This document shows, in pieces, positions 35,385-44,508 of a stretch of 64,000 nt of DNA. Below the pieces are notes generated by a model. The model did no database searches. It was not told where the DNA came from and saw only the letters and a list, made by a program, of their open reading frames with translations. The DNA comes from Brevibacillus sp. (GTDB taxonomy: Bacteria; Bacillota; Bacilli; Brevibacillales; Brevibacillaceae). A program made the translations under genes and the position numbers. Where the stretch lies: positions 310,001 to 374,000 of the forward strand of contig JACDOF010000001.1 in assembly GCA_017656235.1 (NCBI GenBank). The letters are read 5' to 3'. Positions within the stretch are counted from its first letter, which is position 1; each line of letters begins with the position of its first letter.

Positions 35385-36242
35385 TTGAAACTAAGGGTAT
35401 CTGCAGTTCAATACCATCTGCACACGATTCACTCGTTTCATGATTTCGCCAAACAGGTCGAACATTACCTGAAAACGGCCCAAGAGTTTGATGCTGATTT
35501 CGTCCTGTTTCCGGAATTTCTAACAACGCAGCTGATGTCCATTGGCAATGAGCAAGGTGAGCCTTTGACGATCAACGATTTGCCTGATTTTACCGAGCAG
35601 TACCGTTCCTTGTTTAGCGATTTCGCAAAGCAAACCAAGATGCATATCATTGGCGGGACCCATGTTATCCGTAAAGGAAACAATTTGTACAACGTGGCTC
35701 ACCTGTTCTATCCGGACGGGCGAATTGCGGAGCAGCCCAAACTCCATATAACGCCGACAGAAGTCAAGGAGTGGAAGATGACACCTGGCGAAAGCGTTCA
35801 GGTGTTCGAGACCGAGAAGGGAACGATTGCTGTCCTTACTTGCTATGATATTGAATTTCCCGAAATCGTTCGCATGGTGAAGGCCAGAGGAGCCGATGTC
35901 ATTTTCTGCCCGTCCTGCACCGATGACCGGCACGGTTTTCACCGGGTTCGCTATACCAGTCATGCAAGGGCGGTGGAAAATCAAGTGTACGTTGTCACTA
36001 CAGGCACGGTCGGATCGCTTCCAACTGTCGACTTTATGCGGGCGAATTTTGGCCAAGCGGCGATTATTACGCCGAATGACATTCCTTTTCCGCCACGCGG
36101 CATCCTGGCCGAGGGGGAAATTAACGCCGATATGGTTGTGACGGCGGATCTTGACCTTTCCTTGCTGTATCAGGTTCGCGAGAGCGGTTCGGTGACGACA
36201 TGGCGGGATCGCCGCACAGATCTTTATCCGGATTGGAAATAG
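35385..36242 (+). CDS. nitrilase/carbon-nitrogen hydrolase family protein (YhcX C-terminal-like)
   Basis: A 285-residue CN hydrolase. The Glu-Lys-Cys triad is visible: LFPEFLT near 45, KLHITPTEVKEW near 121 and LTCYDIEFPE near 154. TTG at 35385 follows GGGGAGGA by 6 nt; longer in-frame readings run back into the HxlR gene and are rejected. B. subtilis YhcX fuses a GNAT domain to a similar hydrolase; here the two are separate neighbouring genes (next entry). Substrate unknown. Confidence 0.9.
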   Translation: MKLRVSAVQYHLHTIHSFHDFAKQVEHYLKTAQEFDADFVLFPEFLTTQLMSIGNEQGEPLTINDLPDFTEQYRSLFSDFAKQTKMHIIGGTHVIRKGNNLYNVAHLFYPDGRIAEQPKLHITPTEVKEWKMTPGESVQVFETEKGTIAVLTCYDIEFPEIVRMVKARGADVIFCPSCTDDRHGFHRVRYTSHARAVENQVYVVTTGTVGSLPTVDFMRANFGQAAIITPNDIPFPPRGILAEGEINADMVVTADLDLSLLYQVRESGSVTTWRDRRTDLYPDWK

Positions 36243-36280
36243 GCAGAGGTGTGTTTATGGTGAAGTGAGGAGGGATTGTC

Positions 36281-36958
36281 GTGTATCGAAAGGAGTTTTT
36301 TGTATTCGATCAGGATCGCCCTGTTCCAGCCGTGATTCGAAATTATACCGAGAAGGATTTTGAGGCTCTGATTCGCGTGCAGCAGGAGAGCTTCCCTCCG
36401 CCGTTCCCATCTGAATTGTGGTGGAACAGGGAACAATTGCATAACCACGTCACCCTGTTTCCGGAGGGGGCGTTGTGTGTGGAGGTAAACGGCGAAGTTG
36501 TTGGCTCCATGACCGGTTTAATTGTTAACTTCGATCCTCATCATCCCGATCACACATGGGAAGAAATAACGGATGGCGGGTATATTCGCAACCATAATCC
36601 AAACGGTGACACACTTTATGTGGTCGATATCAGCGTGCGCCCATCCTATCGGAAGCTGGGCCTGGGAAAATGGCTGATGTTTTCCATGTATGATGTTGTT
36701 GTGCACAAAGGATTGCGGCGACTGTTGGGAGGAGGCAGAATGTCCGGCTATCATCAGAAAGCCAGGGAGATGACGGCAGAACAATATTTGCAAGCAGTCC
36801 TTAAAGGAGAGTGCAAGGATCCCGTCATCACCTTCCTGCTTCGCTGCGGTCGCACCCCGGTAAAAGTGGTGGCGAACTATTTGGAGGATGAGGAGTCCTG
36901 CAATTACGCAGCGCTGATGGAATGGAAAAATCCTTTTAACCAGCCAACAACTTTGTAA
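36281..36958 (+). CDS. GNAT family N-acetyltransferase (YhcX N-terminal-like)
   Basis: A 225-residue acetyltransferase. FPEGALCVEVNGEVVGSMTG, TWEEITDGGYIRNHNPNGD and RPSYRKLGLGKWLM (acetyl-CoA loop) resemble the GNAT half of B. subtilis YhcX strongly. The GTG start has GAGGAGGG upstream. It follows the nitrilase gene by 38 nt, so the pair behaves as an unfused YhcX. Confidence 0.87.
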   Translation: MYRKEFFVFDQDRPVPAVIRNYTEKDFEALIRVQQESFPPPFPSELWWNREQLHNHVTLFPEGALCVEVNGEVVGSMTGLIVNFDPHHPDHTWEEITDGGYIRNHNPNGDTLYVVDISVRPSYRKLGLGKWLMFSMYDVVVHKGLRRLLGGGRMSGYHQKAREMTAEQYLQAVLKGECKDPVITFLLRCGRTPVKVVANYLEDEESCNYAALMEWKNPFNQPTTL

Positions 36959-36971
36959 GGAGAGAAACAGG

Positions 36972-37643
36972 ATGGAATATCGCAGAATTACCAACATCGA
37001 TGACGAATTGTTTAAAAAAATGCACCGATTGATGCAAGAGGTGTTCCCGCCTGAGGAAGTACTGGCATTTGATCTGTGGAAAGAGCCTTTGGAAGATCCG
37101 GGAATTCGTGTGTTTGTTGCGGTGCACGAAGGAGAAGTTGTAGGTGCTACGGAATATCGGTACTATGAAGACTTTAATGTGGCCATGACCGATTTTACGA
37201 TCATTGGAAAGGCAGGCTTGGGAATCGGCCGCTTCCTATTCCAGAAGAGACAAGAAGATCTGATGTCCCTGGCAGCGGAAAGCGGAAATGAGCTCTTTGG
37301 CATGTTTGCCGAAATCTATGATCCGTATCGAGCGGAACACCATGAATTCGGTGGCATCAAGCCGATGGATCCGTTTGTTCGTCGGGAAGTTCTGTCGCAT
37401 TTAGGGTACAAGCGTCTTGACTTCCCTTATGTCCATCCCTCCTGGAACAATGACGGAGAGGCGGTTACAGGTCTTGACCTCTGTTTTCTTCCGATGGATG
37501 ACAATGTCAAAGAACTGCCAACAGACTTGATTGTAAAGTTTCTCAGACGTTATTATTCCGTGCTTTCGAACAAACCAAAGTCTTGGTATGAAATGATTGC
37601 ACGATTGGAGACGATAGAGACTGCAGCCTTGCTGCCCATTTAG
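36972..37643 (+). CDS. GNAT-like acetyltransferase
   Basis: A 223-residue protein. VFVAVHEGEVVGATEYRYY and AGLGIGRFLFQKRQEDLMSL near 80 suggest a GNAT core, though the acetyl-CoA loop is divergent, and the C-terminal half (GIKPMDPFVRREVLSHLGYK) is unlike common members. AAGGAGAG precedes the ATG, 13 nt after the preceding GNAT gene, so the genes from the nitrilase on form one operon. Function unknown. Confidence 0.72.
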   Translation: MEYRRITNIDDELFKKMHRLMQEVFPPEEVLAFDLWKEPLEDPGIRVFVAVHEGEVVGATEYRYYEDFNVAMTDFTIIGKAGLGIGRFLFQKRQEDLMSLAAESGNELFGMFAEIYDPYRAEHHEFGGIKPMDPFVRREVLSHLGYKRLDFPYVHPSWNNDGEAVTGLDLCFLPMDDNVKELPTDLIVKFLRRYYSVLSNKPKSWYEMIARLETIETAALLPI

Positions 37644-37664
37644 CGTTTATCCCCCCAGCACAAA

Positions 37665-37707
37665 GAAAATGGCGTGATCACCGACAACGGGTGCTCACGC
37701 CATTTTC
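37665..37707 (+). terminator. terminator after the nitrilase-GNAT operon
   Basis: A perfect 13-bp inverted repeat (37665-37677 with 37695-37707) with AAAA in one arm and TTTT in the other, so it can act in both directions. Confidence 0.75.
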
Positions 37708-37861
37708 ATTATCAGTCTTCACGCTTGCCGTTCATGCTTTGCCAAGTCGGACACGCAGTGAATGGGGGGGTGTGGAATATTGATTGCTCTTACACGCATG
37801 CCAATGTCGAATATACACGTCCTGCATATAGTGAAGAGAATCGGTTGGGGAGGGGGAAACG

Positions 37862-39229
37862 ATGGACGTTCATGTGCAGATAGAAAGCACTGACCAAATT
37901 GACAGGGTATGTTATCTATCAGCGGAGGTTTATCATAAGCTGGCGCTGGTGGATAAACAAACGTATACCCTAAAAATTGGTCATTTGCATGAAAAGGTCA
38001 AGATGAAAGCAGCAGATCTGAAAATACATGAGATGCTTGTTCCAACCTCCATTGTGAAACGATTGCACCTGCGAAACGGGGTTCGTCTGCATGTCTGGAG
38101 GAACAACGATACCATTTACCTTGGACCTGTAGTGGGCATTTTCGTCAATACAAAGTTTATCGCAAGAATAGCGCAGGGGAAGATTCCGCCAACCGCCCGT
38201 AAAGATACGGAAGCAAATGGGGTGTCAAAGTGCCTGGTTTATTATTTTTCTACTCCGCATATCCAGTGGAAACCGAAACGGATTTCCGGGTATACGTGGG
38301 ATCAAAGGATCCACAGATGGGTTATTCAACCGCTGCCATTCCCGGATATTGTCTATGATTGCGGCACCTCATTTCAGACAGCCCAAAAACCGCATGTTAA
38401 GTTCATTCGGAAGCAATTCGTCGACGATCCGATGATACAGAGGATAAACAACAGCGATTATCTGGGGAAGTGGCAGCTGTACCGTCGATTAAACAAACAT
38501 CCTGAAATCACGCCATACCTGCCGGAAACATTATGCTGCACTTCCATGGATGACATTACCTACCTGTTAAATAAACATCATTTCATCTATGTAAAATCGT
38601 ATTATGGCAGCCGGGGTAGAGAAGTCATGTCCGTAAAGAAAACACGAGAACGGTATGTCATCAGGTTCTATAGAAATGGGCTGAGACGGGTACATGTGAA
38701 AAGCATTCCGCAATTAGAGGAACACATCAGACGATTTATGGGTGACAAACGCTTTATCATACAGCAGGGGATCGATTTGTTAACGTATCAGGGACGAAAG
38801 ATAGACCTGCGGGTTCTCATCTGTAAAAATGGTTCGGGAGAATGGGAGGTCATCTACAATCAAGTGAATGTGGCCAAACCGGGTGCCACCATCACGACGA
38901 TCGAGGGAAGTGTGAAAGACTATAAAGATGTGTACCAAAGTTTTAAGCGATCCGGCAGTAAGTTAGATCTGCCAACCGATGAAATGATCCGACAGCAAAC
39001 GGTTAAAATAGCGTCTTATATCGAGCATGAGTTCGGTTTGCACGGAGAAATAGGGATGGATATGGCTGTCGATAAGAATGGGAAATTATGGTTTATCGAA
39101 GCCAATTCCAAACCCGAAAAGCTGCCTATCCCCGGAGTTGAGAAGACGAAAGGGATTTCCCCGCAATTCCTGTCTGTTTTTGAGTATGCGAAATATCTTG
39201 CAAAAAAAGCCTGGGGTATCTCTGAATAA
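37862..39229 (+). CDS. YheC/YheD family ATP-grasp protein
   Basis: A 455-residue member of the YheC/D family, linked to endospore coats in B. subtilis. The N-terminal ~100 residues form a beta-rich domain, then VVGIFVNTKFIARIAQG leads into the ATP-grasp fold. HHFIYVKSYYGSRGREVMSV near 237 holds the nucleotide-binding Lys, and GEIGMDMAVDKNGKLWFIEANSKP near 395 the metal-binding Glu/Asn. A GGGAGGGGGAAAC site precedes the ATG. The chemistry is unknown; ATP-grasp enzymes usually ligate carboxylates to amines. Confidence 0.88.
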   Translation: MDVHVQIESTDQIDRVCYLSAEVYHKLALVDKQTYTLKIGHLHEKVKMKAADLKIHEMLVPTSIVKRLHLRNGVRLHVWRNNDTIYLGPVVGIFVNTKFIARIAQGKIPPTARKDTEANGVSKCLVYYFSTPHIQWKPKRISGYTWDQRIHRWVIQPLPFPDIVYDCGTSFQTAQKPHVKFIRKQFVDDPMIQRINNSDYLGKWQLYRRLNKHPEITPYLPETLCCTSMDDITYLLNKHHFIYVKSYYGSRGREVMSVKKTRERYVIRFYRNGLRRVHVKSIPQLEEHIRRFMGDKRFIIQQGIDLLTYQGRKIDLRVLICKNGSGEWEVIYNQVNVAKPGATITTIEGSVKDYKDVYQSFKRSGSKLDLPTDEMIRQQTVKIASYIEHEFGLHGEIGMDMAVDKNGKLWFIEANSKPEKLPIPGVEKTKGISPQFLSVFEYAKYLAKKAWGISE

Positions 39230-39281
39230 ACGGCGGTTAAGCCCCAGTTACGGTTACAGATCCAGGAAAAACCAATCAGCA

Positions 39282-40427
39282 ATGAGGGGGGTGATCCGAA
39301 TCAAAAGTAATGATCAGCGTCCCGTAGTTGGAGTATTTTTGCACAATGCCTTGCTTAACCAGTTATGGAGCCCCTATAAAAAATCCGATGCCCTCTTCCG
39401 TCTCTTCTACCTTGACCAAGCCGCCAAGCAAACGGGGACACCTCTTTACTTTTTTTCAATCTATGATGTGAACTTTGCAGCAAGACGGATTAAAGGCACT
39501 TACTTCAATGATCGGACACGCAGATGGGAGAGGAAAATGTTTCCCTTGCCTGATGTGTTGTTTGACCGTTGCGGAGGACTGACAGGAAAGGAATGGCTGC
39601 GAGCAAAGCGGATTCGGCAATTCTTTTCCTCTTTACAGGTAAAAAAGTTAAACGCACTGCATAACTTTGATAAATGGGATACGTACCGAGTGCTGCATGC
39701 TGATGAGGGATTGCGACAGCACCTGCCTGCAACCAGACTTTATCGTAACCAACAAGACATGAAAAGCCTTTTGGAAGCGGGTGACAAGGTATACCTGAAG
39801 GCGGTAACGGGAAACCGGGGAAAAAAGGTTATGTGCGTGGAAAAACTGCCCAGAGGTCGATACAAATATAGCTATTATCATAATCGTCTGGTTGTTGGCA
39901 AATGCCGAAACCTGAAGCAGTGTCGTGAGAGAATACGTTCATTTTTTAGAGGAAGAACATGTATCGTGCAGCAAGCGATCCCATTGCTGCAAATAGATCA
40001 TTGTTTGGTCGATATGCGCGCCGAGGTTCAACGAAGCGGGCAGAATAACCTGGAGATCGTAGGAATATGCGTGCGCGTAGGACAACGGTATTCACCGATT
40101 ACCATTCACTCCCAATCTTATCCCTTTGAAGTGTTTTTCAGGCATTTCTTACGATATGGAGAGGCGGAAATTCAGAACTTGCGGACCAGAGTGGAAGCAT
40201 TCCTGGTTAAGGTTTATCAATGTATCGAAAGACAGTACGGTCCATTTGGTGAAATAGGGATTGACTTCGGAATCGACAGAGAAGGCGGCATTTGGTTTAT
40301 CGAATGTAATGCTAAGTCGGCAAAAGTCTCGTTAAAGAAGGCATATGATCGTTATACCCTGATCAGAGCCTTTCTCAATCCCTTTGAATATGCAAGGTAT
40401 ATTCATACCCAGCACGAAACCAATTGA
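39282..40427 (+). CDS. second YheC/YheD family ATP-grasp protein
   Basis: About 381 residues. It lacks the N-terminal beta domain of its neighbour and starts at once with VVGVFLHNALLNQLW. AGDKVYLKAVTGNRGKKVMC near 168 and GEIGIDFGIDREGGIWFIECNAKSAK near 335, given here in family terms, are the ATP-grasp motifs. Two tandem family members suggest sequential use on a spore substrate (inference). The start is uncertain between ATG 39282 and GTG 39291; GAGGGGG overlaps both. Confidence 0.85.
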   Translation: MRGVIRIKSNDQRPVVGVFLHNALLNQLWSPYKKSDALFRLFYLDQAAKQTGTPLYFFSIYDVNFAARRIKGTYFNDRTRRWERKMFPLPDVLFDRCGGLTGKEWLRAKRIRQFFSSLQVKKLNALHNFDKWDTYRVLHADEGLRQHLPATRLYRNQQDMKSLLEAGDKVYLKAVTGNRGKKVMCVEKLPRGRYKYSYYHNRLVVGKCRNLKQCRERIRSFFRGRTCIVQQAIPLLQIDHCLVDMRAEVQRSGQNNLEIVGICVRVGQRYSPITIHSQSYPFEVFFRHFLRYGEAEIQNLRTRVEAFLVKVYQCIERQYGPFGEIGIDFGIDREGGIWFIECNAKSAKVSLKKAYDRYTLIRAFLNPFEYARYIHTQHETN

Positions 40428-40478
40428 AATCATTGGCACAAAATTTCCAAATCAATCCCAAGTAGAGGGGGAAGGTGG

Positions 40479-41666
40479 ATGCAGCCCAGGTACCATACAA
40501 ATATCGATCAGATTCCTCAACTGACAGAGCAGGAGAGAGCTGTGCTGAGGGAAGTAACGGAGAAATACGTATTTAGAGCAAACGATTACTATTTACGCCT
40601 TATCGACTGGTCCAATCCCGACGATCCGCTGCGAAGACTGATCATTCCTTCGACAAGTGAATTGGCTGAATACGGCAGTTGGGATGCGTCGGAAGAAAGT
40701 GCAAATTACGTGGTGGACGGCTGCCAGCACAAATATAAAACCACAGCTTTGTTAGTGGTTTCCGAAGTGTGTGGTGCCTATTGCCGCTTTTGCTTCCGCA
40801 AGCGATTGTTCCGGGCGGACGTGAAGGAAGCGATGTCCGATGTTTCGGAAGGACTCGCTTATATTGCAAATCATCCACAGATCAACAATGTGCTTCTAAC
40901 TGGCGGCGACCCACTTACGTTAGCAACAAAAAAGCTGCGCACGATCATTGAACAATTAAGAACAATCGATCATGTGAAAATTATTCGCATCGGGTCGAAA
41001 ATGCCCGTTTTTAATCCGATGCGAATTTATGAAGATCCGGAGCTTCTGCGGTTGATTCGCGAGTACTCTTCGGCAGAAAAGCGGATTTATATCATGATGA
41101 ACATTAACCATCCCAGAGAAATAACGCAAGAGTCGAAAAAAGGGTTTACCTCCTTGCATGAAGCAGGCGCCATTCTGGTGAATCAAACGCCGGTATTGAA
41201 GGGGATTAACGATGACCCAATCGTGCTGGGAGAGTTGCTTGACAAACTGTCTTGGGCAGGAGTAACGCCGTATTATTTCTTTGTGAACAGGCCGGTTGCC
41301 GGAAACATGTCATTTGTGCTGACGCTGGAAGAAGTTTATCGCATCGTGGAGGAAGCGAAAGCGAGAACGTCCGGTTTGGGCAAGAGAGTGAAACTGTGCA
41401 TGAGTCATACATCCGGAAAAATTGAAATATTGGCCATTGAAAACGGCAAGGCATACCTCAAGTACCATCAATCCCGAACGGGAGAAGACGGTAAGTTCAT
41501 GATCCTTGATTGCCCCAAGGATGCTGCCTGGTTTGACGATTTGCCCAACAATGAGATTTATTGGGAAAGACCTGCGAAAAGAAGGACATCGACAGACGAT
41601 GGAACCGAATCCAGTGTTTCCGCAAGCTCTAATCCCCGCTGCAATGCTGACAATCCAGAGGCGTGA
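40479..41666 (+). CDS. KamA-like radical SAM protein (lysine 2,3-aminomutase family)
   Basis: A 395-residue radical SAM protein. CGAYCRFCFRKR (C98, C102, C105) is the Cx3Cx2C cluster motif, and LLTGGDPLTL follows as in KamA/EpmB. The usual PLP-lysine segment GGGGKTP is replaced by MSHTSGKIEI, with K314 as possible equivalent. It is shorter than KamA (about 415-470) and has a Ser/Thr-rich tail. It may be an aminomutase on another amino acid. It follows the two YheC/D genes by about 50 nt, after GAGGGGGAAGG. Confidence 0.85.
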   Translation: MQPRYHTNIDQIPQLTEQERAVLREVTEKYVFRANDYYLRLIDWSNPDDPLRRLIIPSTSELAEYGSWDASEESANYVVDGCQHKYKTTALLVVSEVCGAYCRFCFRKRLFRADVKEAMSDVSEGLAYIANHPQINNVLLTGGDPLTLATKKLRTIIEQLRTIDHVKIIRIGSKMPVFNPMRIYEDPELLRLIREYSSAEKRIYIMMNINHPREITQESKKGFTSLHEAGAILVNQTPVLKGINDDPIVLGELLDKLSWAGVTPYYFFVNRPVAGNMSFVLTLEEVYRIVEEAKARTSGLGKRVKLCMSHTSGKIEILAIENGKAYLKYHQSRTGEDGKFMILDCPKDAAWFDDLPNNEIYWERPAKRRTSTDDGTESSVSASSNPRCNADNPEA

Positions 41667-41694
41667 TCGGTGTGCAGAGAAGAGTAGAGGCTGA

Positions 41695-42498
41695 TCATCG
41701 CCATAGTTCTGCCGGCCATTCGCTGCCCATCAGGTGATCCAAACTTTTGAATTCATATCCCTGTTTTCGCGCTTCATCGATAATCCGCCCCAGTGCCTCT
41801 GCGTTGTCCTTGGAGACGGCGTGCAGCAAGATGACCGCACCGGGGTGAAGCTGGGCGATTACATTCTGGTAGGCGTATCTCCAGCCCTTTTGTGCTTTTG
41901 TATCCCAATCTTTGTAAGCAAGTGACCAAAACACGCTGGTATAACCCAACTGCTTGCTGATGGCCAAGGTGCGTTCGCTGAAGATACCGCGAGGCGGACG
42001 CAAATAACGCATCTCTGCCTGTCCCGTAATGCGGGCAACTTCCTCTTTTACCTTGTCCAATTCCTCCTTGATCTGCTTATCGGAAATTTGCGTCATGTCC
42101 GGGTGGCTCCAGGAGTGGTTGCCGATCAGATGCCCTTCATTTGCCATCCGTTTCAACAGTTCCGGTTGATCTTTGACGTAATGGCCGGTTACGAAAAAAG
42201 CGGCTGGCACGCTCTTTTCCTGCAAGGTGTCCAAAATGTCGGCCGTATAGCCATTTTCGTAGCCGTTGTCAAAGGTCAGGTACAGCACTTTTTCGGATGT
42301 GTCGCCCAGAAAAACCGCACCGTACTTTTCCAGAAGCGGCTTGAAGCCTTCCTGATCGATGGAAGGAAGCTCGCCGTTCTTGCTTTTTTTGAAGCCGAAG
42401 TGGTAAGTCCCATTTTCATGAGCGGTTTGCGCGAAGACAGGAAACAGGAAAAAGAGCAGGTAGACGGCAGTGAGCATGGCAAGGCCTTTCTTGTACAT
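41695..42498 (-). CDS. PdaA-like polysaccharide deacetylase
   Basis: A secreted 267-residue protein with a signal peptide (residues 1-25, ...FPVFAQTA). The NodB domain shows TFDNGYENGYT (Asp-Asn of the PdaA type), HSWSHPDM metal-binding His and RPPRGIF. PdaA makes muramic delta-lactam of spore cortex, needed for germination. Located end-to-end with the KamA-like gene, on the other strand. AAGGAG lies 11 nt before the ATG. Confidence 0.92.
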   Translation of the reverse strand: MYKKGLAMLTAVYLLFFLFPVFAQTAHENGTYHFGFKKSKNGELPSIDQEGFKPLLEKYGAVFLGDTSEKVLYLTFDNGYENGYTADILDTLQEKSVPAAFFVTGHYVKDQPELLKRMANEGHLIGNHSWSHPDMTQISDKQIKEELDKVKEEVARITGQAEMRYLRPPRGIFSERTLAISKQLGYTSVFWSLAYKDWDTKAQKGWRYAYQNVIAQLHPGAVILLHAVSKDNAEALGRIIDEARKQGYEFKSLDHLMGSEWPAELWR

Positions 42499-42691
42499 TC
42501 GTCAAAACACTCCTTGGTTCATGGTGTTTTTTATTCTCCCACTCTGGTTCCCTGGTTATGTACCCGGTCTCCTGATTTCCTGTCGCCCCACCGCGCCTGC
42601 ATAAAAAACAAGCGGTGGAGCGGCGGGCTTTTGGGCAGCGGTCTGTCCAATCGCTCTGACGATCACGCCCCTGTGCTGAAAAGCTTTTGCT

Positions 42692-42720
42692 TTTCCATCC
42701 CGTTGGTTGTTCGGTACAAT
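42692..42720 (+). promoter_or_regulatory. promoter of the DUF1284 gene
   Basis: TTTCCA (42692-42697) and TACAAT (42715-42720) are 17 bp apart, 90 nt before the start codon. The -35 is weak. Confidence 0.45.
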
Positions 42721-42810
42721 GGGAGGGAACGCTGGTTTGAAAAAACGAGAAACAGCTCAAGGCCCGGCAGCGAGGAAGAGACAGCTTGAGCAGGGAAAAG
42801 GAGGAAGCGA

Positions 42811-43227
42811 ATGAAGCCGATCGTCCTCAGGGGGCATCATCTGCTGTGTGTACACGGTTTTCAGGGGATGGGTTACAGTCCCGCATTTATCCAAAAAATG
42901 GATGAGATTGTTAAGCAGATTCGCGACCCGAAAGCAGACTTCCCTATTCAGGTAGTGCGAGGTTTTGATGATACGTGCATGGTGTGTCCGAACAAGGGGA
43001 GCGAGAAATGCGAGGCAGATCCGGAATCGGAGCAACACGTGCAGCGGCTCGACCGCAATGTCATTGACCATCTGGGGTTGAAGGAAGGAGAGACCTATCT
43101 CAAATCGGAGCTGATCGCCATTACGAAAGAGAGGGTGGAACCTGCTCATTTGGATCGGCTTTGTGAAGGATGCTCCTGGCTTTCGTACGGCGTATGCAAA
43201 GCAGGAATTGAACAGTTGAGTGACTGA
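42811..43227 (+). CDS. DUF1284 domain-containing protein
   Basis: A 138-residue protein with the family's N-terminal LRGHHLLCVHGFQGMGYS motif. Seven or more Cys, including CMVCPNKGSEKC near 52 and CEGCSWLSYGVC near 119, suggest an iron-sulfur or zinc site. Function unknown. AAAAGGAGGAAG precedes the ATG. Its 3' end faces fdhD, and such proteins are likely redox-related (inference). Confidence 0.88.
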   Translation: MKPIVLRGHHLLCVHGFQGMGYSPAFIQKMDEIVKQIRDPKADFPIQVVRGFDDTCMVCPNKGSEKCEADPESEQHVQRLDRNVIDHLGLKEGETYLKSELIAITKERVEPAHLDRLCEGCSWLSYGVCKAGIEQLSD

Positions 43228-43270
43228 TCCGGTCAAACCAAAATAGTATCGCGTCCGAAAGAGCTGCCGG

Positions 43271-44125
43271 TTACGGCCTCTCATCCGGACGAGATCCCCT
43301 TTCACAGGATGTCCGCTCACCCGAACGCTCTTCGAGCCGGACACGCTGTGCATGCGTGTAAACATTCAGTCTGCCGCCGCGGATAAAGCCGACGGCCGTG
43401 ATGCCCAATTCTTCTGCAAGCGACAGAGCAAGGTCCGTCGGTGCCGACTTTGACAGCAGAATCCCGGCGCCGATCTTTGCCGCCTTGAGCAGCACCTCTG
43501 ACGAGATACGGCCGCTGAACACCAGGATTTTGTCCGCCATCGGCACGCCGTGTTTCAAGCAGTAGCCGTAGATTTTGTCCAGGGCGTTGTGCCGGCCGAT
43601 GTCGGAATAGCGGACGACGATGCCCTCCACCGTGCAAAGGGCGGCATTGTGTACGCCGCCTGTGCTCTGGTGGATCAACGAGCCATCCTGCAGTTCGTTC
43701 ATCAGCCGGATGCAGTCCAGTACCGTTACATCTGGTGCGCTCTCCACTGGTTTGGCTGTGCGTGCATCGCTAAAAAAGTAAAACGACTGTCTGCTTTTGC
43801 CGCAGCACGAGGTAATCCGCCGCTTTGTATAAAAACGCTGGTCGACTGTCAGCCGCTCGTGCAGGTCGACGTAAGCAAAGCCATTGTTGGTATCAATGAA
43901 AAGATGCTTCAAATCTCCGTGGGAGCGAATCACGCCTTCGGAGGCAAGAAAGCCGATGACCATCTCCTCAAGGTCGCTCGGGGTGCAGACGATGGTGGCG
44001 AATTCGGCATCGTTGACAAAAATCGTCAGCGGGTACTCCGTGACAATCTCTTCGTCCTCTTTCGCAAACAATCCGTTGCGGTACTTCACGGCCGCACGGA
44101 TTGTGGTGACGGATAAGTCTGTCAT
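43271..44125 (-). CDS. fdhD: formate dehydrogenase accessory sulfurtransferase FdhD
   Basis: Passes sulfur from a cysteine desulfurase to the molybdenum cofactor of formate dehydrogenase. 284 residues from the ATG at 44125, behind GGGAGGAT. The reactive cysteines lie in RRITSCCGKSR near 113, and the C-terminal RYSDIGRHNALDKIYG and FSGRISSEVLLKAAKIG motifs bind the GDP part of the cofactor. Longer readings extend into the divergent promoter region and lack a ribosome binding site. Divergent from the OFA transporter and close to the fdhF-like operon it serves. Confidence 0.94.
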   Translation of the reverse strand: MTDLSVTTIRAAVKYRNGLFAKEDEEIVTEYPLTIFVNDAEFATIVCTPSDLEEMVIGFLASEGVIRSHGDLKHLFIDTNNGFAYVDLHERLTVDQRFYTKRRITSCCGKSRQSFYFFSDARTAKPVESAPDVTVLDCIRLMNELQDGSLIHQSTGGVHNAALCTVEGIVVRYSDIGRHNALDKIYGYCLKHGVPMADKILVFSGRISSEVLLKAAKIGAGILLSKSAPTDLALSLAEELGITAVGFIRGGRLNVYTHAQRVRLEERSGERTSCERGSRPDERP

Positions 44126-44211
44126 CTCGCATCCTCCCGGGTACATAAATTTGATAACTGTCCACATCTTAACACATTCCGGCAAATCTTCACAAAAATT
44201 CTGTAAACCTG

Positions 44212-44240
44212 TTGCGATGAAGGCGGTTTCATGATAGTAT
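44212..44240 (+). promoter_or_regulatory. promoter of the OFA transporter leader
   Basis: TTGCGA (44212-44217) and TAGTAT (44235-44240) are 17 bp apart. An ATGAA/TTCAT inverted repeat sits in the spacer. Transcription would start near 44247, giving a leader of about 260 nt before the start codon. Confidence 0.55.
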
Positions 44241-44353
44241 ACTGCATGAACAACAGATGTCACAATATTGCCATATATATCCCGAAGGATTGCAATGACG
44301 CGGAATAGCGCTCCTGTTCACGGTCTTGTAGTCCTTTCGCGCGATGTAGGTGT

Positions 44354-44453
44354 CAGTTGAAACTTAGCAGCGACCCTGCCAAAGATTAACTGCCGCTCTT
44401 CTCCTTATTTGGGGCATATGTCCCAAAAATCAGGAGATGTGCGGCAGTTTTTT
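44354..44453 (+). ncRNA. candidate cis-regulatory RNA upstream of the OFA transporter
   Basis: A 42-nt core (44354-44395) matches the one upstream of the fdhF-like gene at 33 of 42 positions without gaps. It contains AGTTG-NN-ACTT (small hairpin), a GCAG-CGACC-CTGC hairpin at 44367-44379, the linker AAGATTAAC, and the 5' arm of an intrinsic terminator. The terminator pairs AACTGCCGC (44388-44396) with GCGGCAGTT (44441-44449), has further inner helices, and ends in T-run 44448-44453. This is the layout of a transcription-attenuating leader. I do not recognise the family. Confidence 0.6.
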
Positions 44454-44508
44454 CTTAATCTTACCATCATTATCAAAACATTCAACGTCAGAAGGGGATG
44501 AGAAATGG

